Of a stretch of 64,000 bases of DNA, positions 20,137 through 29,505 are shown piece after piece (within the stretch, counting starts at the first letter, position 1; every line of letters starts with the position of its first letter). The translations under genes were made by a program, and so were the position numbers. Under the pieces are notes generated by a model. The model saw only the letters and a program-made list of their open reading frames with translations. It had not been told where the DNA came from and did no database searches. This DNA is from Paenibacillus sp. FSL H8-0332. Lineage in GTDB: Bacteria; Bacillota; Bacilli; Paenibacillales; Paenibacillaceae. The stretch is from the NCBI RefSeq assembly GCF_037963835.1, contig NZ_CP150145.1, forward strand, positions 2,914,001-2,978,000. Direction: 5' to 3'.

Positions 20137-20523
20137 GTGGAGATCATCATCAGCAGCAACAGAAACAAGCCCATTTATGAACAGATCACTTCGCAGATCA
20201 AAGGCAAGATCATGAGTGGGGAGCTTCAGGCGGGAGATCCTATTCCTTCCATGCGTTCCTTGGCCAAGTCTATTCAAGTCAGTGTTATCACCGTACAGAA
20301 GGCGTATGAGGATTTACAGCGTGATGGCTTCATTGAGACTACGGTTGGCCGGGGCAGCTTCGTTTCCGCCGTGAGCCAGGACCAGTTTCAGGAAGAGCAG
20401 CAGAAGCAAGCAGATCAACATCTGAGACAAGCCGCAGAAATCGCCCGTGCGGGCGGAATCAAACTGGAGAAGATGGTAGAGATGCTGACTATCTTTTATA
20501 AGGAGGGTAATCATGAATCTTAG
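20137..20523 (+). CDS. GntR-family regulator (YtrA-like)
   Basis: A 128-residue repressor: winged helix in residues 10-75 (PIYEQITSQIKGKIMSGEL, IPSMRSLAKSIQVSVITVQKAYEDLQRDGFIET, GRGSFVS) and a short helical dimerisation tail, as in the YtrA subfamily that controls adjacent ABC transporters. GTG 20137 is chosen because AAGGAGG lies 6 bp upstream; longer in-frame extensions run through the promoter. Its stop overlaps the ABC ATPase start. Confidence 0.93.
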   Translation: MEIIISSNRNKPIYEQITSQIKGKIMSGELQAGDPIPSMRSLAKSIQVSVITVQKAYEDLQRDGFIETTVGRGSFVSAVSQDQFQEEQQKQADQHLRQAAEIARAGGIKLEKMVEMLTIFYKEGNHES

Positions 20524-21376
20524 TTTAGAAATAACCGGGCTGACCAAGTCCTATGCTGATTCTGATTTTGTGCTGGACGATGTATCCTTCTCCATTCCCA
20601 GCGGAACGATTATGGGGTTCGTGGGGGAGAATGGGGCCGGGAAGACGACAACCATCAAATCTATATTGAATACCGTTCATAAGGACAGCGGGACGATCCG
20701 GCTGATGGGCCAGGAGATGACGGATAGAGACACTGCATTACGCGAAGACATCGGGGTTGTCCTTGATTCAGCTAATTTCCCGGAGGTATTGACCCCAGGC
20801 AAGCTTGCTAAGGTAATGCGCGGAATCTACAGGCAATGGGATCAGGCGCTCTACGTGAGGCTTACGGACAAGTTCGCCCTGCCCATGAATAGAAAGATCA
20901 AGGAATTCTCCCGGGGCATGACGATGAAGCTTGCCATAGCCGCCGCCATGTCGCATCATCCCAAGCTGCTGATCCTTGATGAAGCGACCTCAGGCCTCGA
21001 CCCTGTGACCAGAGAGGAGATACTGGAGGTATTCCTGGAGTTCGTAGAGGATGAGCGCCACGCCATATTGATGTCCTCCCATATCACAAGCGACCTTGAG
21101 AAAATTGCCGATCACATCACCTTCATACATCAGGGGAAGATTATTCTGACAGCAGTGAAAGATGAGCTGATCTATGACTATGGTGTTGCCCGCTGTACAA
21201 GAGAACAGTTCAAGCGGATTGCGGAAGGAGATCGGCTGACTTATAGAGTAAGGGAGCATCAGATTGATGTGCTGGTCGAGGATAAACAAGGCTTTGGACA
21301 GAAGTACAGCGGCGTTACGGTGGATCAGGTATCCATTGATGAGATTCTGCTGCTGCTCGTAAAGGGGGAGAAATAA
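20513..21376 (+). CDS. ABC transporter ATP-binding protein
   Basis: A 287-residue ATPase: Walker A GENGAGKTT (about residue 39), signature FSRGM, Walker B LLILDEATSGLDP and H-loop SSHIT. The C-terminal 80 residues resemble those of YtrB/CcmA-like exporters. Overlaps the GntR gene by 11 bases and is followed one base later by the permease gene. The three genes form a GntR-controlled exporter of the kind induced by cell-wall antibiotics in B. subtilis (ytr), although the substrate is not known here. Confidence 0.94.
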   Translation: MNLSLEITGLTKSYADSDFVLDDVSFSIPSGTIMGFVGENGAGKTTTIKSILNTVHKDSGTIRLMGQEMTDRDTALREDIGVVLDSANFPEVLTPGKLAKVMRGIYRQWDQALYVRLTDKFALPMNRKIKEFSRGMTMKLAIAAAMSHHPKLLILDEATSGLDPVTREEILEVFLEFVEDERHAILMSSHITSDLEKIADHITFIHQGKIILTAVKDELIYDYGVARCTREQFKRIAEGDRLTYRVREHQIDVLVEDKQGFGQKYSGVTVDQVSIDEILLLLVKGEK

Positions 21377-21377
21377 T

Positions 21378-22016
21378 ATGCGCGGGCTGCTGTTAAATAA
21401 TTATTACTCACTGCAAAATAACATCAAATCCTCCCTTGGCATTGCGCTGCTTCTGTCGCTGGTTTCCTTTGCCGGGGTGGATCACAGCGTACTGAATGCA
21501 GTCATCGCGGCGCAGATTTGGATTTTTGTGTTGAGCATCGGGGCCTCCCTGCAGATGGATGAGGCTTCTAAATGGAACCGGTTTGAACTCACCATGCCGA
21601 TCAGAAGGAGAACAGTCATCCATGCGAAGTATTTGTCCTTCCTGATGTTAATCCTCATGGGCACCGCTGTAAGTCTGGTTACTCTGGCATTAACCTATGT
21701 AAGCAAGGGAGACATAGCACATTTGAACCTGTCCACCGGGTATACCTTCGGTTTATCTTTATCTATCTCCACCCTGGCGATCTACTATCCGGTCATTCTT
21801 AAATTCGGTGTGGAAAAAAGCGAGCAGATGGTGATGATATCGGCAGGGCTATCGGTGGGCCTTCGTCTCCTGGTGTGGATGCTGCTGAACCTGTATATGG
21901 ACGATGTGAACTATAATGGTCCTGAGACCGGGTATGCCACCCTGATCCTTGCTGTTCTCCTGTTCGCGGTGTCCTATCTGATTGCCGTGCGGATTCATCG
22001 GAATAAAGAATTCTGA
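21378..22016 (+). CDS. ABC-2 type permease
   Basis: A 212-residue membrane protein with six predicted helices, matching the compact ABC-2 permease group (ABC2_membrane_5-like; MPIRRRTVIHAKYLSFLML is the typical coupling region). It is one base from the ATPase gene and must form the membrane part of that transporter. It converges with the MepB-like gene 6 bp away. Confidence 0.9.
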   Translation: MRGLLLNNYYSLQNNIKSSLGIALLLSLVSFAGVDHSVLNAVIAAQIWIFVLSIGASLQMDEASKWNRFELTMPIRRRTVIHAKYLSFLMLILMGTAVSLVTLALTYVSKGDIAHLNLSTGYTFGLSLSISTLAIYYPVILKFGVEKSEQMVMISAGLSVGLRLLVWMLLNLYMDDVNYNGPETGYATLILAVLLFAVSYLIAVRIHRNKEF

Positions 22017-22022
22017 TTGTTG

Positions 22023-22547
22023 TTAAACGTCCGGGCTGGCCTGATACAACCGGGTTAATTCCTGCATGTGGTGATTGTTCATGGGATCAACTATTCCGAA
22101 ATAAGGGAGCTGCCATGTCTGAGTAGCTACAGCCTGCTTATTGGTCACGGTATTCCAGGCTGGATATACCCGTATCGCCATTTTTCCCGGTGCATTACCG
22201 GTTGCCAGCACGCCATGCATTTTCAGCAGGTCCTTCGGAAAGACAAACTGTCCAAGCTCCCCGCTAACGGGATGGAAGGTGTTAATGACCAGCAAATCAG
22301 GGGCATCGGCATAAGAGAAAGCCTGGTTTTTGCTATCGGTATTTTTTTCCCACATCGCGACAAATTGTCCTGTCTTCGTCGGAGTGATTTTGGCCACCCG
22401 AAACCGGACCGACAGGGCACCCAGCTGGAATGTACCTGCTCCATATTCGGCATTCTGCGGTTCTTCACGTATGGAATCGGCAATTAAGCCGGCTGGTGCG
22501 TACAATGTTTCATTAATATAAGCTAATGTGGTGTGGAATTTATTCAT
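22023..22547 (-). CDS. MepB-family protein
   Basis: A 174-residue soluble protein matching MepB of Staphylococcus aureus: FRVAKITPTKTGQFVAMWEK, GQFVFPKDLL, IRVYPAW followed by NKQA and TQTWQLPYF. The family's biochemical role is unknown; in S. aureus the gene sits in the mepRAB efflux operon. No mepA is adjacent. Start ATG follows AAGGGA. Confidence 0.88.
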   Translation of the reverse strand: MNKFHTTLAYINETLYAPAGLIADSIREEPQNAEYGAGTFQLGALSVRFRVAKITPTKTGQFVAMWEKNTDSKNQAFSYADAPDLLVINTFHPVSGELGQFVFPKDLLKMHGVLATGNAPGKMAIRVYPAWNTVTNKQAVATQTWQLPYFGIVDPMNNHHMQELTRLYQASPDV

Positions 22548-22703
22548 GCGCTGTCCCTTCTTCCATGAAGATAATCATGCTGCTTCTACTAAAGATACTA
22601 TCAGTGAAATCGGCCGAAAGGAAATTTCCCGGTAATCGGCGAGGTTTTTTGTTAGAATTAGGAAGGCAACAGGATTTTACTTGGCTAAAGGAGAGGTTTT
22701 ATT

Positions 22704-24623
22704 TTGAAAAGAGGATTCACACTAGTGCTCTTGGTGCTGTTGCTGCTCTCGGGCAGCATTACAGCATTTGCCGCAGAGCAAAGCAGTGCTGGAGCAGTTG
22801 GAGCTACCCCATCCGGCATACCTTTGACCGGGCTGGAGGCTTTTGTAGACGATTATGTAAAAGAGTACATAGGAAAGCAGACCGTAGGCGCTTCCGTTGT
22901 GATGGTGAAGGATGGACAGGTCGTACTGTCCAAGGGGTACGGCTACGCCGATGTGGAGCAGCAGATCCCCGTCACCCCGGATACGGTCATGGAATGGGGC
23001 TCCATCAGCAAGCTTGCTGTATGGGCATCCGTCATGCAGCTGGCGGAGCAGGGCAAACTGGACCTGAATCAAGATGTCCGTAAGCTGCTGCCGGAGAATT
23101 TCCTGAAGAAGCTGAAATACGATGAGCCGATTACGATGCTGAATCTGATGAACCACAACGCCGGATTTGAAGAGTATATGTTCGATATGGCCTACCAGTC
23201 CCCTGAGGAAGTGCAGTCACTGGAAGAGGGGCTGAAGCTGGCTCAGCCGGCACAGATATACAGACCCGGAGAGGTAGTCGCTTATTCTAACTATGGCAAC
23301 TCACTGGCTGCCTATATTGTGGAGCGCATCAGCGGACAGGCGTATCATGAATACGTCCAGCAGCATATTTTTGAGCCGCTGGGTATGAAGCATTCCATGG
23401 CGTATTCTGTGGTGGAAGACCGACCGGAGCTGCTGGAGCATAAGGCCAAGGGATACTTCTTCGCCGGACCAGGCTCCTTCAATCAAGGATCATGGAATTA
23501 TATGTCCATGTACCCGAACGGCGGAAATAACGGGACGGCTGAGGATCTGGCCAAGTTCGCCATGGCCTTCATGCCTGCCGCCGGAGAGCAATCCCCGCTG
23601 TTCAAAAAGTCCGGTACACTGGATACGATGCTGACCCGCAGTCATTCCGCTGCTGAAGACATGCCGGGCATCGCCCACGGGTTCTGGGAGTATCCGGGAG
23701 TTCACCGGACGCTGGGGCATGGCGGGAACACGATTGCTTTTGCCACCAATCTTATGCTGGTGCCTGAAGACCGGTTTGCAGTCGTGATTATGACGAATCA
23801 GGCGGGCGAATCCCATATTGTTCATGGTCTGACCAAGGCAGTAGTGGGACAGAGAGCGCAGACGGAGGCAGCGGTTCTGCCGGATGTGTCAGAGGTGGAA
23901 GGCAGATTCGTGGCAGCGCGCCGTCCCGGACATGGCTTCATGAAGCTGTTCCCTTATCTGACGATGATGAAGCTTGAGCCTCAGGGGGCAGGTCAGCTTC
24001 AGGTGTCACTTGCCGGGATGAGCGGAAGCTATCAGCAGGTTCAGCCTTACCTCTATGAGAAGACGGGCGGGGATTCAGGGCTGGATGCCTGGCCGATGCT
24101 GTACGCCACAATGAAAGAAGGAAAGGTAGAGTCTGTCTCGGTGTACACCTCCGATTATCTGCCGCTGTCTCCGGGCCGGTCCATGCCGTTACTAATTCTA
24201 AGTGCAGCACTTGCGGCTCTGGCCATCGTCTATTTCGCAATCGCTCCATTTGTGTTGTTGGTACAGGCACTTCTGAGCAAAAGGAAAGCTCGTCGTAACG
24301 GTCCTGCCCGCCGTTCCGCCAACCGGAAGCTGACGGCCGGACTGACTTTAACCGGTACAGGTCTGGTGGTGAACAATCTGGTGCTGGCCTTACGGATGCT
24401 TAGCAACAATGAACGTGCCTATGCGGAGGTGTATCCGCAGATTATAGTGAACTATGGCCTGAGCGGACTGGCTGTCCTGTTCATAGCCGCACTATTGCTA
24501 AGCCGAAAGAAGGACCGGAACTCGTCGGGCTTAACAGCCCGAAGCCGCTGGTCCGCTATCGTGCCTGTGGTGATGATGGTGGTTTTGCTGGCCCAGCTTA
24601 TATTCTGGGATTTTTACAATTAA
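22704..24623 (+). CDS. Serine hydrolase of the beta-lactamase/DD-peptidase fold with membrane tail
   Basis: A 639-residue exported protein. Signal peptide in residues 1-24 (cut after AFA). Beta-lactamase-fold domain from about 45 to 390 with the nucleophile motif SISK (Ser about 100), YSN (about 193) and HGG in the third motif (about 338). A beta-rich segment follows and then four C-terminal membrane helices (about 498-525, 550-570, 580-600, 615-637). This layout matches Bacillus PbpE/YbbE-like hydrolases that act on the outer face of the membrane. TTG start, 7 bp after AAAGGAGAGG. Confidence 0.88.
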   Translation: MKRGFTLVLLVLLLLSGSITAFAAEQSSAGAVGATPSGIPLTGLEAFVDDYVKEYIGKQTVGASVVMVKDGQVVLSKGYGYADVEQQIPVTPDTVMEWGSISKLAVWASVMQLAEQGKLDLNQDVRKLLPENFLKKLKYDEPITMLNLMNHNAGFEEYMFDMAYQSPEEVQSLEEGLKLAQPAQIYRPGEVVAYSNYGNSLAAYIVERISGQAYHEYVQQHIFEPLGMKHSMAYSVVEDRPELLEHKAKGYFFAGPGSFNQGSWNYMSMYPNGGNNGTAEDLAKFAMAFMPAAGEQSPLFKKSGTLDTMLTRSHSAAEDMPGIAHGFWEYPGVHRTLGHGGNTIAFATNLMLVPEDRFAVVIMTNQAGESHIVHGLTKAVVGQRAQTEAAVLPDVSEVEGRFVAARRPGHGFMKLFPYLTMMKLEPQGAGQLQVSLAGMSGSYQQVQPYLYEKTGGDSGLDAWPMLYATMKEGKVESVSVYTSDYLPLSPGRSMPLLILSAALAALAIVYFAIAPFVLLVQALLSKRKARRNGPARRSANRKLTAGLTLTGTGLVVNNLVLALRMLSNNERAYAEVYPQIIVNYGLSGLAVLFIAALLLSRKKDRNSSGLTARSRWSAIVPVVMMVVLLAQLIFWDFYN

Positions 24624-24778
24624 GCAGCAGGGGAAGGGAAAAAGCGGCTATCTGAGGACAAGAAGCCAGGGTGCGGGGGAGAGCGGGCGTACGTTTTTTC
24701 ACTTGCCTGCTACTTTAGAATTACTTATTACATCCCACGTGTGCGACAATCATCTGTTCGTAGCGATGGACAGAATAC

Positions 24779-24844
24779 CTTTCATTTTCTGTATAAATGG
24801 CTACGCTGTCCTTAAGAGGATGGCGTAGCCGTTCTCATTTCTGC
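24779..24844 (+). repeat. Interspersed palindromic repeat, copy C
   Basis: Third copy of the family at 5389 and 8408. Its arms GGCTACGCTGTCCT and AGGATGGCGTAGCC pair over 14 bp with G-U pairs. It lies in the 300-bp gap between the serine hydrolase and the MarR gene, where nothing else is evident. Confidence 0.6.
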
Positions 24845-24925
24845 AATAGGGCTAAGCAGCCTCTCACTTGAACTGTATCCCCAATTATTATTGATGTCTA
24901 ACCTATGTACAATTCATTGGGTTCG

Positions 24926-25405
24926 TTAGCGATAGAAGTCCACCATATCTCCAAACAGCCGTTTAATAAATTCGAGCTCGCTTTCGTTATATCTTTCCAA
25001 AAATTCGTACATTCTTTGCTTTTCCTTCGCATGAAGCTCATCATGAGCAGCAAATAGCTTTTTGCCGATAGGCGTTAGCCGAAAATACACTTCCTTTTTG
25101 TTGTCGTTGAACTGGGCTTTTCGCACCCAACCTGCCTTTAGTAATTTATTTGCGATCTTGGAGGTATTTCCTTTACTTAAATTGATTCTCTCCGCGATGG
25201 AAGTGAGATTGATCGGCTCCTGCTCTCCGATGCACGCAATGGTGTGCAGTTCCGTCATATTCAAGCTGAATTCTGATTCAATATGCTTCCGGATATCCTT
25301 CAGGTATGTGGCAGTTATTCGGGTTTCATATTGCTCTTTTTGCTCAAGAAACTGAACGAAAAATTCATGAATGGCAGTTTTGTTTTTACTGGCAGTATCC
25401 ATCAT
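24926..25405 (-). CDS. MarR-family transcriptional regulator
   Basis: A 159-residue winged-helix protein: LNMTELHTIACIGEQEPINLTSIAERINLSKGNTSKIANKLLKAGWVRKAQFNDNKKEVYFRLTPIGKKLF covers helices 2-5 and the wing. ATG 25405 is preferred because GAGGAG is 7 bp upstream; the frame is open further but without a start site. It is divergent from the broken RidA gene and the FAD monooxygenase, and likely represses both directions through the two inverted repeats between them. Confidence 0.9.
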   Translation of the reverse strand: MMDTASKNKTAIHEFFVQFLEQKEQYETRITATYLKDIRKHIESEFSLNMTELHTIACIGEQEPINLTSIAERINLSKGNTSKIANKLLKAGWVRKAQFNDNKKEVYFRLTPIGKKLFAAHDELHAKEKQRMYEFLERYNESELEFIKRLFGDMVDFYR

Positions 25406-25433
25406 TATGCTGGCTCCTCGACTTATTTGTTTT

Positions 25434-25462
25434 ATTATATCATAGATTGTTCTCTGAGAAAC
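25434..25462 (-). promoter_or_regulatory. marR promoter with inverted repeat
   Basis: On the minus strand, TATAAT (25434-25439) lies about 40 bp ahead of the MarR start. The imperfect palindrome GTTCTCTGAGAAAC (25449-25462) overlaps the place of the -35 box. It resembles the second palindrome at 25528. Confidence 0.5.
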
Positions 25463-25519
25463 ATACGAGCAAACCCATATTCGGATTGGGGTTGACATGG
25501 TAAACAGTAACCAAGTAAA

Positions 25520-25810
25520 ATGATATTGTTTCGTATGAAACTAAAATTTTATATAATTTTCAGCACACTTGTTTTAACAGGCGATAAAAAAGGTTCTAAC
25601 GAAACAATAATTGATGAAGGAGGTTTGCCGGAAATACTTGTCCACTTTTCAAGAGGGAATTTGACGGATAAGGTTACATCTGTAATTTCTCATGTCGTGG
25701 TAACTACTGCCTCCAAATTGGCCTTCATCTCAGGTCAGGTTTCTGTAGATGAAACAGGATCATTGGTCGGTTCAGGGGTCGAAATAGACGCTATCGTGAT
25801 CTTCCCATAA
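25520..25810 (+). pseudogene. RidA-family remnant
   Basis: The open frame of 96 codons contains the N-terminal half of a RidA (YjgF/YER057c) protein: GLP near the start of the similarity and then ISHVVVTTASKLAFISGQVSVD. RidA proteins are about 125 residues and deaminate reactive enamines; the C-terminal half, including the catalytic Arg region, is missing and the frame closes 45 codons later. The first codons overlap the promoter, so no sound start exists. It is transcribed ahead of the monooxygenase if expressed at all. Confidence 0.65.
25528..25557 (+). promoter_or_regulatory. Monooxygenase promoter with inverted repeat
   Basis: Palindrome GTTTCGTATGAAAC (25528-25541) stands where the -35 box would be, followed by TATAAT (25552-25557). 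Similar outer arms (GTT...AAC) to the repeat in the marR promoter suggest one shared regulator. Confidence 0.5.
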
Positions 25811-25834
25811 TGTTTAAGAAAAGAGGGGTTTGAT

Positions 25835-27331
25835 ATGAAATATGAAGTCATCCTGATCGGTGGCGGGCCTGTCGGCATGATGCTGGCCGGGGAATTGGCA
25901 TTAGCCGGTGTAAAGGTCTGCGTCATTGAGCGATTAAAAGAGACAACCCCTTATTCACGTGCGCTTACCGTGCATCCTCGAACTCTTGAAATATTAGATA
26001 TGCGTGGAGTGAAATCACAATTAATCAGTCAAGGCCGCTTACTTTCGAGAGGACATTTCGCCGGATTAGAAACTCCTTTGGATTTCACGGTGTTGGATTC
26101 TTCTTCCAATCACACTCTCTTTTTACCGCAGAGTGAGACGGAGAAGGTGTTGGAGGAATGGGCGCTTAGCCTTGGCGCAGAGGTCTGGAGAGAGGTTGAG
26201 GCTCTATCTGTACAACAGGATGAGGATGGGGTTGACGTTAAGATCGCAGGACCTCATGGAGAAACAACGTTAAGATCAGCTTATGTGGTAGGTACGGATG
26301 GAGCCAGAAGTTTGGTTCGCAAGCATGCAAATATATCATATGAAGGTACAGATGCGACCTTCACGGCGATTCTGGGGGATGCCGTTCTATCTGATTTGGC
26401 TCCTATGAGTGTCATATCCCGGATTACAGAAAAAGGATTGGTCAGTATCATGCCGATCAATGATCATATGTATCGGGTCTTGATGATCGATATGGAGAGA
26501 CGTAACATCTCTAAGGATGAGCCCGTTACATTGGAAGAGTTTCGTTCATCGCTCATCCGTACGACCGGAAGCGATCTGGGATTGAACGATGTGAAATGGA
26601 TGTCCCGTTTCGGAAATGCGACGCGGCAAGCTGGACGCTATCGGAATGGTCGATTGTTCTTGGCGGGAGATTCGGCGCACATTCATTTTCCCGCTGGTGG
26701 ACAGGGAATGAACGTCGGCTTACAAGAAGCGATGAACTTAGGCTGGAAGCTTGCAGGAGCAATCAAAGGCTGGGCTCCGGACTGGCTATTGGACAGTTAT
26801 CATGCCGAGCGCTTTCCATGGAATACGACCTTGCTCCGGAATACCGAGGTCCAAACCCTGCTTCTGGACGTGACTCCCCCTATCACGGAACTTCGAAGCA
26901 TGTTAGCTAAACTGATTCAAATACCGGAGGCTAATTATCAAATCGCCGCACAAGTTTCCGCAATGGATGTACATTATGATCCAGACGCCGAAGCGCCCCC
27001 CCATCCTTTAAATGGGAAACGTTTCAAGGATCTAAGCTTAAAGCTGAAAGGCGGGCCATTGATTAACGCCTATCCGTTACTACACAAAGGTACTTTTCTT
27101 CTGCTGCATTTCCATTCTAATGAACAGAATAGCGGTCAATGGGAAACGTATAGCAACCTTCAAGTTGTACATGCCTCTTTGGCTGAGGCTGACGCGGATT
27201 GGAACGACGTCCACACGGCGCTTATTCGTCCGGATGGACATATTGCCTGGGCGATTCCTCTATCCGTTCCAAATCCAATGCAAACCATAAATGAAGGAAT
27301 CACTCGCTGGTGCGGAGACAGTACCGTGTAG
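25835..27331 (+). CDS. FAD-dependent aromatic monooxygenase (PheA/TfdB type)
   Basis: A 498-residue group A flavin hydroxylase. FAD motif GGGPVGMMLAGELALAG (residues 8-24), the DGARS motif near 155, and the second FAD motif GRLFLAGDSAHIHFPAGGQGMN near 275 are intact. The 120-residue C-terminal domain is the thioredoxin-like extension of this family. Relatives inactivate rifamycin or tailor aromatic polyketides, so antibiotic or phenol oxidation is likely. A MarR repressor is divergent from it, as is common for inducible phenol-type oxygenases. Confidence 0.9.
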   Translation: MKYEVILIGGGPVGMMLAGELALAGVKVCVIERLKETTPYSRALTVHPRTLEILDMRGVKSQLISQGRLLSRGHFAGLETPLDFTVLDSSSNHTLFLPQSETEKVLEEWALSLGAEVWREVEALSVQQDEDGVDVKIAGPHGETTLRSAYVVGTDGARSLVRKHANISYEGTDATFTAILGDAVLSDLAPMSVISRITEKGLVSIMPINDHMYRVLMIDMERRNISKDEPVTLEEFRSSLIRTTGSDLGLNDVKWMSRFGNATRQAGRYRNGRLFLAGDSAHIHFPAGGQGMNVGLQEAMNLGWKLAGAIKGWAPDWLLDSYHAERFPWNTTLLRNTEVQTLLLDVTPPITELRSMLAKLIQIPEANYQIAAQVSAMDVHYDPDAEAPPHPLNGKRFKDLSLKLKGGPLINAYPLLHKGTFLLLHFHSNEQNSGQWETYSNLQVVHASLAEADADWNDVHTALIRPDGHIAWAIPLSVPNPMQTINEGITRWCGDSTV

Positions 27332-27401
27332 TAATTCGTTCGAGGTGCGTAACTGATTCGCTACCACGTTCAAGGATCTAATGAATTAGGGCTTGCAATT
27401 A

Positions 27402-27450
27402 AAAACAGGCGACCCTCCAGAGGCCGACAGCCCCGGTGGATCGCTTGTTT
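27402..27450. terminator. Bidirectional terminator
   Basis: AAACAGGCGA pairs with TCGCTTGTTT (one G-U pair) with further pairing inside. It sits between the convergent monooxygenase gene and the last permease gene of the sugar importer. Confidence 0.75.
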
Positions 27451-27480
27451 GTGTTAACGGTATTATTTGGCCCGTAAGAC

Positions 27481-28404
27481 TTAGCCTTTGACCCCGCCGA
27501 CAACCATCCCTTTGACGAAATACTTCTGCAGGAACGGATAGACGATGATAATCGGCACACTGGCCACAATGGTCATCGTGGCACGGATAGAGGTCGGTGT
27601 AACGGTCGCTTTGTTGCCCTGCGCGTTCGCAAAGGCATCAGCTGCCGAGGAACTGGACATCGCGGTGTTGGACGTAGATAGCATCTTCATTAGCTCATAC
27701 TGGAGCGTACTCAGGTTCGGCATGGATGAGTTATACAGGAAGACGTCGAACCAGGAGTTCCACTGATAGACCGCTACGAACAAGGAGACAGTAGCCAGAG
27801 CCGGAACCGTCAGCGGGAGTACAATACGCGAGAACGTAATGAAGTCTCCGGCGCCATCGATTTTGGCCGATTCCATCAGCCCCTCAGGCAGTGCCTCGAT
27901 GAAGGAACGAATGACAATCATATTAAATACGCCGATGATACCCGGGATAATATAGACCCAGAAGGTATTAAGCATATTCAGCTCTTTGATCAGCAGGTAG
28001 CCCGGGATCAGACCGCCGCTGAAGTACATGGTGAAAATAAAAGTGACGGACACAAACTTCTTCAGCTTATATTCCGGACGGCTGACCGTATAGGCAAGCA
28101 TCGCTGTACAGAATACGGAGACCACAGTTCCGACAATCGTCCGTGCTGCGGAGATGAAAGTCGAATAGAAAATGTTGGATTCACTGAATACATACTCAAA
28201 GTTTCGCAGCGTCCATTCCCGCGGCCAGATATAGATATCCCCACGGACGGAGTCATTCGCTTCATTGAACGATAGAGCAAACATATTCAGGAACGGGTAG
28301 AGGGTGACGATGACCAAGAGAATCATGAAGACCGTATTGCAGATATCAAAAATCCGGTCACCTAATGAAGAATTCCGGTATGAATTAGCTTTGGATTTAG
28401 CCAT
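27481..28404 (-). CDS. Carbohydrate ABC permease (LplC/YtcP-type)
   Basis: A 307-residue inner-membrane subunit with six helices and the binding-protein-dependent permease motif at about 185-200 (EALPEGLMESAKIDGAGDFITFSRIVLPL), which docks the ATPase. N-terminal NTVFMILLVIVTLYPFLNMFALSFN is typical of LplC/YtcP. Start ATG follows AGAAAGGAGG. It is the last gene of the unit and lies 17 bp after the LplB-type gene. No ATPase is encoded, as is usual for this group, which shares MsmX-like ATPases. Confidence 0.93.
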   Translation of the reverse strand: MAKSKANSYRNSSLGDRIFDICNTVFMILLVIVTLYPFLNMFALSFNEANDSVRGDIYIWPREWTLRNFEYVFSESNIFYSTFISAARTIVGTVVSVFCTAMLAYTVSRPEYKLKKFVSVTFIFTMYFSGGLIPGYLLIKELNMLNTFWVYIIPGIIGVFNMIVIRSFIEALPEGLMESAKIDGAGDFITFSRIVLPLTVPALATVSLFVAVYQWNSWFDVFLYNSSMPNLSTLQYELMKMLSTSNTAMSSSSAADAFANAQGNKATVTPTSIRATMTIVASVPIIIVYPFLQKYFVKGMVVGGVKG

Positions 28405-28421
28405 AACTTGTGTCCTCCTTT

Positions 28422-29411
28422 CTAGTACAATCTGCTTTCGCCCATACGTTTGGCGATATTATTGGCTGCGATCAAGAAGATGAAGCTGACCAGGGTTTTG
28501 AACATACCCGCTGCGGTGGCAAGCCCGAAGTTATTCATCTGCATCCCGTATTTCAGTACGAAGATATCCAGATTCTCCGAATAGTCCAGATTCATACCGT
28601 TACCCAGCAGGTACTGCGCTTCGAAGCCGGATTCCAGAATATGGCCCAGGTTCATGATCAGAATCAGTACAATAACCGGCTTGATGCCCGGCAGGGTAAT
28701 ATAGAACATTCTTTGCAGACGGGAAGCCCCGTCGATCTCGGCTGCTTCATATTGGGACGGGTCGATGGAGGTGATGGCAGCCAGATAGATGATGGTGTTC
28801 CAGCCGACATTCTTCCAGACTTCCGTTGCTCCGAGAATTCCCCAGAAGTACTTGCCTTCACCCAGCCACAGAACCGGATGATCAATAAGCTGCATCTTGA
28901 GCATCAGCACATTGATGATCCCTTCCGGTGCCAGTGCCATTTGCACGATATTGGCCGCTACGACCCAGGAAATAAAGTAAGGCAGGTAACTGATCGTCTG
29001 CACGGTGCGCTTGAAGAGGACATTACGCAGCTCATTCAGCAGAAGGGCCAGTACAATGGCCGTTACAAAACCCAGTACCAGGTTAATGGAGCTCATAACC
29101 AGAGTATTACGAAGTACACGATAGAACTGCTGTTCCTGGAACAGGAACTTGAAATTGTCCAAGCCGACCCACTTCTGGTCGAACAGATCCTTGGCGGGCT
29201 TGAATTTCTGAAAAGCAATCGTCCATCCCCATAGCGGGAGGTATTTGAATATAATCACCCATAACAGAAAGGGCAATGACATCAGCATCAGCATTTTCTG
29301 TTTAGATAGCTCTTTAAAAAAGGTTTTGAAGCGCGAAGTGCCGGTATTATTCGATTTTGCCAACTGCACAGCGGTTTTCCCCACCTGTACCGTCCCCTTT
29401 CCTAGCTCCAT
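28422..29411 (-). CDS. Carbohydrate ABC permease (LplB-type)
   Basis: A 329-residue permease: six helices, N-terminal LPFLLWVIIFKYLPLWGWTIAFQKFKPAKD, and the EAA loop EAAEIDGASRLQRMFYITLPGIKP near residue 225. It pairs with the LplC-type permease encoded next. A 94-bp gap holding a strong hairpin separates it from the binding-protein gene. Confidence 0.94.
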   Translation of the reverse strand: MELGKGTVQVGKTAVQLAKSNNTGTSRFKTFFKELSKQKMLMLMSLPFLLWVIIFKYLPLWGWTIAFQKFKPAKDLFDQKWVGLDNFKFLFQEQQFYRVLRNTLVMSSINLVLGFVTAIVLALLLNELRNVLFKRTVQTISYLPYFISWVVAANIVQMALAPEGIINVLMLKMQLIDHPVLWLGEGKYFWGILGATEVWKNVGWNTIIYLAAITSIDPSQYEAAEIDGASRLQRMFYITLPGIKPVIVLILIMNLGHILESGFEAQYLLGNGMNLDYSENLDIFVLKYGMQMNNFGLATAAGMFKTLVSFIFLIAANNIAKRMGESRLY

Positions 29412-29444
29412 ATTCTCTATTTACTAACAAGTGTAAGTGTAGAA

Positions 29445-29475
29445 GGGAAAAGTGAAGGCGAGCTTCACTTTTCCC
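29445..29475 (-). other. Hairpin between binding-protein and permease genes
   Basis: A perfect 13-bp stem, GGGAAAAGTGAAG with CTTCACTTTTCCC, around a 5-base loop, without a U-tract of terminator quality. Such hairpins often protect the 3' end of the binding-protein mRNA so that it is made in excess over the permeases. Confidence 0.65.
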
Positions 29476-29505
29476 GGTTCATCATGCTTGGCGTCAGCGG
29501 TCAGC

